Origin: QALR01 sp900552255 | GTDB lineage: Bacteria; Bacillota; Clostridia; Oscillospirales; CAG-272 | DNA length: 33,805 nt | Assembly (NCBI GenBank): GCA_048526005.1 | Contig: DBFVEH010000014.1 | Location: 1 to 33,805 of the forward strand | Reading direction: 5' to 3' | In this document: piece by piece, positions 31,600 through 33,805 of the stretch | Position numbering within the stretch: position 1 is the stretch's first letter | Layout of the letters: every line of letters starts with the position of its first letter | Notes under the pieces: generated by a model | Told to the model about the DNA's origin: nothing | Databases searched by the model: none | The model's input: only the letters and a program-made list of their open reading frames with translations | Position numbers and translations under genes: made by a program

Positions 31600-31714
31600 T
31601 TCTTTTTCCTCTCTTCCTCCGACACTCCTCTGCTGATAACGGCACAGCCAATCGTCCACATCCGCTTTGGGGCGAAAAAAGGTGCCGCATGGCACGACAC
31701 CTGCGATTATCCAT
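31589..31714 (-). CDS. Small ORF with strong ribosome site, overlapping the zinc-ribbon start
   Basis: 41 residues beginning MDNRRCRAMRHLF, with AGAGGAG five bases before the ATG at 31714. It ends 11 bases inside the zinc-ribbon gene, a typical coupling arrangement. Alternatively the true product switches frame at the six-base A run 31675-31680 (T6 on the coding strand) and continues as RPKADVDDWLCRYQQRSV into the zinc-ribbon protein, giving about 110 residues. The stretch 31715-31922 upstream holds no other gene that I can see. Confidence 0.4.
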   Translation of the reverse strand: MDNRRCRAMRHLFSPQSGCGRLAVPLSAEECRRKRGKRNEF

Positions 31715-31922
31715 AAACACTCCTCTCCCAAAAATAAATCCGAGCGATTCAATGCGAAGCGCAAGAAATATACACATTTGTTCGCTGACTTTGGCTCGGT
31801 TTTCCCCCGTGGCTTCATCATACATCAAAAACATATGTTTGTCAACAGAAAATCAGAAAATTTTTCCATTCCAAATAACTTTTTTGTTCCAAACCGCATT
31901 TTCTTTCGGAAAAAAGACCAAA

Positions 31923-31953
31923 ATGCGATCCGCCCGTTTACGGGGGATCGCAT
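31923..31953 (-). terminator. Terminator of the HD phosphohydrolase gene
   Basis: ATGCGATCC pairs with GGATCGCAT, with an inner CCCG/CGGG stem and one bulged G. On the minus strand it is followed by TTTTGGTCTTTTTT. It lies ten bases beyond the stop of the dGTPase-like gene. Confidence 0.8.
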
Positions 31954-31962
31954 CAGATGTCT

Positions 31963-33201
31963 TCATTTTTCAAAATATTCATGATAGTAAATCTTTTCGC
32001 AAAGCGCATCGTCGATATGTAAATGCCGGCAAACATCGATGAAGTAGTCGTCGGTCATACTGGCAATAAAATCCGTGACGATCTCATTCGGATCCGCGAC
32101 AATCGCGCCTTTTGAATCGCGGTCTTTCCGGTAGCTCTGACCTTGAATGGCGTCATTCAGATAATGCTGAAAAACGGGAGAATCAAAATTCCGCATTTCC
32201 ACATCACAGATGAGCCGTTCATACAGCTTTTTCATCAAAGGCCTTATGATTTCGTTATACGGCTTATTCAGCTCTTCACTGCTGTATATGACATCGGAAT
32301 TCTCCTTTATCAGGGATTCCAAATCCCGAAAGACCTCCTCATCCATATTCAAGGAAGGCGAATCTATGCTGTTCTTGATGATATTGATCACCAAATTCGA
32401 GATAATGTCCCGGTTTTTAGTTCCGATCATATGTTCATCTCCAAACTTTTTTTCTGTGATCAACCGTGCCCGATAAAGATCCTGCCTGTCTTTCCCCGCA
32501 TAGGCGATCATGTCGCTGATGCGCACGACACAGCCCTCCAGGGTGTTAGGTCGCAGCGTTTTATGGAAATCCTCCTCCAAATAACATCGCTCCAATATCG
32601 AATCGAACTCCTCAAACGTCGAAAGAGAGGAAGGCTTGTATTCTCTATATACTTTTTCTCCATTATGAGAAAGAATCCCGCTTAAAGTCTGTAAAGTAAG
32701 GCCGTCGTTCAAAATATGGTGAAAAATGTGGGCGCTGTGGACATTGTGATGAAAATAGCGCGGCACGCCGGCAGCGTCTCCTGTCGCCTGCGCATAACAT
32801 TCACTCAGAAAATGCTCTCCCTTATGCCCGAACGGCGTATGTCCCATATCATGCGCGAGCGCGATCGCCTCGATCAGATCGAGATTCAAACGCAGCGCTC
32901 GTCCGATCGTTCTCGCAATTTTGGAAACAAACTGAACGTGGAGCGCGCGTCTTGTGAGATCATCGTTTCGATAAAAAGAAAAAACCTGCGTTTTATCCGT
33001 ATAACGGTTATAAAGCGGGCTGTGCAGAATCACGTCCACATCATACGCATAAGACGGCCGGATGATGTTGTACCGTGGTTTGCGGAGACGAACCGCATCG
33101 CTGTTTTTCGTCGCATATGGCGACAAGGACGCATCTCATGCACGGTTGACACTTTCCAAATATTTCATTTCCCCCGATGTAAATGTAAAATAATCACTCA
33201 T
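31963..33201 (-). pseudogene. dGTPase-like HD-domain triphosphohydrolase with in-frame TGA near the N-terminus
   Basis: About 412 codons. HD-domain dNTP triphosphohydrolases cut dGTP or other dNTPs to nucleoside and triphosphate. Family motifs are present: RYTDKTQVFSF, RALHVQFVSKIARTIGRALR (H of H...HD...D), then AIALAHDMGHTPFGHKGE, and HNVHSAHIFHHIL. The expected start is ATG 33201, with GGAGGGAAAGC before it and a consensus promoter upstream, giving MSDYFTFTSGEMKYLESVNR then A. The next codon is TGA at 33136-33138, followed in the same frame by DASLSPYATKNSDAVR, which relatives continue without a break. A CGA-to-TGA change would explain it. Initiation at TTG 33126 would give a 387-residue protein with an intact HD domain, so some activity may remain. 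Confidence 0.8.
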
Positions 33202-33234
33202 AGCTTTCCCTCCATTTCGTCGAATTTTTGTATA

Positions 33235-33263
33235 AGTATACCTTTTTTAGATTATTTTGTCAA
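33235..33263 (-). promoter_or_regulatory. Consensus promoter of the dGTPase-like gene
   Basis: On the minus strand, TTGACA (complement of 33258-33263), a 17-base spacer and TATACT (complement of 33235-33240), about 34 bases before the ATG at 33201. The stretch 33264-33377 contains only a doubtful 33-codon frame. Confidence 0.85.
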
Positions 33264-33377
33264 GCAGGAACCGCCTGATACGATCGAAATGGACGGAAAA
33301 TCCTCCGCACAAGCTTTTTTAAGCGCATCTTTTTATGATTACAGATACATTTTAAAAAATAGGCTAAGACAGCAAAA

Positions 33378-33398
33378 GGCGTCCCAATGAAGGACGCC
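33378..33398. terminator. Terminator-like hairpin beyond the RHS fragment
   Basis: GGCGTCC/GGACGCC with a seven-base loop. On the minus strand it is followed by TTTTG, on the plus strand by a T-rich stretch. It would end transcription from the RHS fragment. Confidence 0.55.
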
Positions 33399-33447
33399 CT
33401 TATATTATTTTTCACACTTCCTTATGATATCAAGCCAAAATCATCCA

Positions 33448-33805
33448 TTATAATGATTGAAACATTCCGATAGATAATAAGCTGTCCGGCAGTAAAGCTC
33501 TCGGTTGACAGTACAGCGTACCGCTGTCGATCCGATAGCTTTCCAGCTGTCGAATCTTCCCCCACGTCAGCGCATGGCCGCGGTATGTCGTCGGATTGCC
33601 CAGCGCATCATAGGCGATGGCCTCCCCGTTGAAGCTCGTCAGCCTGTCTTTCCAGCCCGTCGTGGCATAGGTATATGTTTTCGTGTCAAGGGCCGCCCCG
33701 AGCGTACCCGTGGTATAGGCATACTCTTTCTTGCTTAAAATGTTCCCCGCCGTGTCATACGCGAACACCCAGCTCTTGCCCAGCACCGCGTTGTCCTCGC
33801 GGGTC
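33448..33805 (-). pseudogene. RHS-repeat protein, 3' part, truncated and cut by the window edge
   Basis: The frame is open to the window edge (first visible residues TREDNAVLGKSW). It contains YD/RHS repeat units: WVFAYDTAGNILSKKEYAYT, KTYTYATTGWKDRLTSFNGE then AIAYDALGNPTTYRGHALTW. RHS proteins are large secreted or surface polymorphic toxins and wall-associated proteins with a shell of such repeats. Here the repeats stop at about 33540 (GKIRQLESYRI), followed by about 30 unrelated residues and a stop, where the family would continue with GRQL-type repeats and a core ending. The gene is therefore 3'-truncated or a decayed remnant of a longer RHS gene to the right. Confidence 0.7.

Noticed and set aside
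16625..33201. Reassignment of TGA to tryptophan or selenocysteine
   Set aside because: Many intact genes here end in TGA (GH2, thioesterase, coaE). The TGA in the dGTPase-like gene fits an Arg codon change, and no SECIS-like hairpin was noticed directly after it.
33287..33390. 33-codon plus-strand frame before the hairpin at 33378
   Set aside because: No ribosome site before the ATG, no recognisable similarity, and its end overlaps the hairpin.

Overview
The window looks like the chromosome of a member of the Clostridia (Firmicutes), probably a gut or rumen Oscillospirales/Lachnospirales-type bacterium. The evidence is strong GGAGG ribosome sites, consensus sigma-A promoters, a prfA-sua5-coaE block, an rplM-rpsI pair, an M18 aminopeptidase and accessory genes typical of Clostridia mobile elements. 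No rRNA, tRNA or CRISPR array was seen. TGA is a normal stop here (coaE, the GH2 gene and others), so in-frame TGA codons are read as lesions.

Layout. (1) 0.2-7.2 kb: a GT4-type glycosyltransferase (minus), then a plus-strand run of GH2 glycoside hydrolase, M50-like membrane metalloprotease and FlK-like hotdog thioesterase, closed by a perfect 23-bp palindrome, then an unrecognised conserved gene. (2) 7.19-16.02 kb: a decaying integrated element bounded by imperfect inverted repeats. It carries a TetR regulator, two HXXEE membrane proteins flanking a CocE/NonD hydrolase, two orphan winged-helix proteins, a broken cysteine-rich VLP gene, a short RepA_N protein, a TnpW-like protein and a broken serine recombinase with a DUF4368-type end. 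(3) 16.0-17.0 kb: a lipoprotein and a metzincin-like protease remnant. (4) 17.0-24.7 kb: housekeeping genes: an S1-domain protein, M18 aminopeptidase, a tandem-SLT transglycosylase, coaE, sua5, prfA, rplM and rpsI. (5) 24.8-31.2 kb: a ten-gene, mostly overlapping minus-strand unit. It starts with a small HTH regulator and encodes an NTP_transf_5-like nucleotidyltransferase, a thymidylate-kinase-like/acyl-carrier fusion, a BtrH-N-like protein, an AMP-forming ligase and a CYTH enzyme, then two small Cys-rich proteins, an A118-type holin and a second phage-type membrane protein. (6) 31.3-33.8 kb: a zinc-ribbon protein, a dGTPase-like HD gene with an in-frame TGA, and the 3' part of a truncated RHS gene at the window edge.

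The best candidate for an undescribed system is region 5. The ligase, carrier domain and BtrH-like protein together suggest ATP-dependent loading of an acyl or aminoacyl group on a carrier and its transfer to an acceptor, with kinase, nucleotidyltransferase and CYTH enzymes acting on phosphorylated partners. The operon-like link to a holin-type module is unexpected. The HXXEE-hydrolase-HXXEE cassette of the mobile element, controlled by a nearly mirror-symmetric divergent promoter, is a second candidate. The functions of both systems are inferred.
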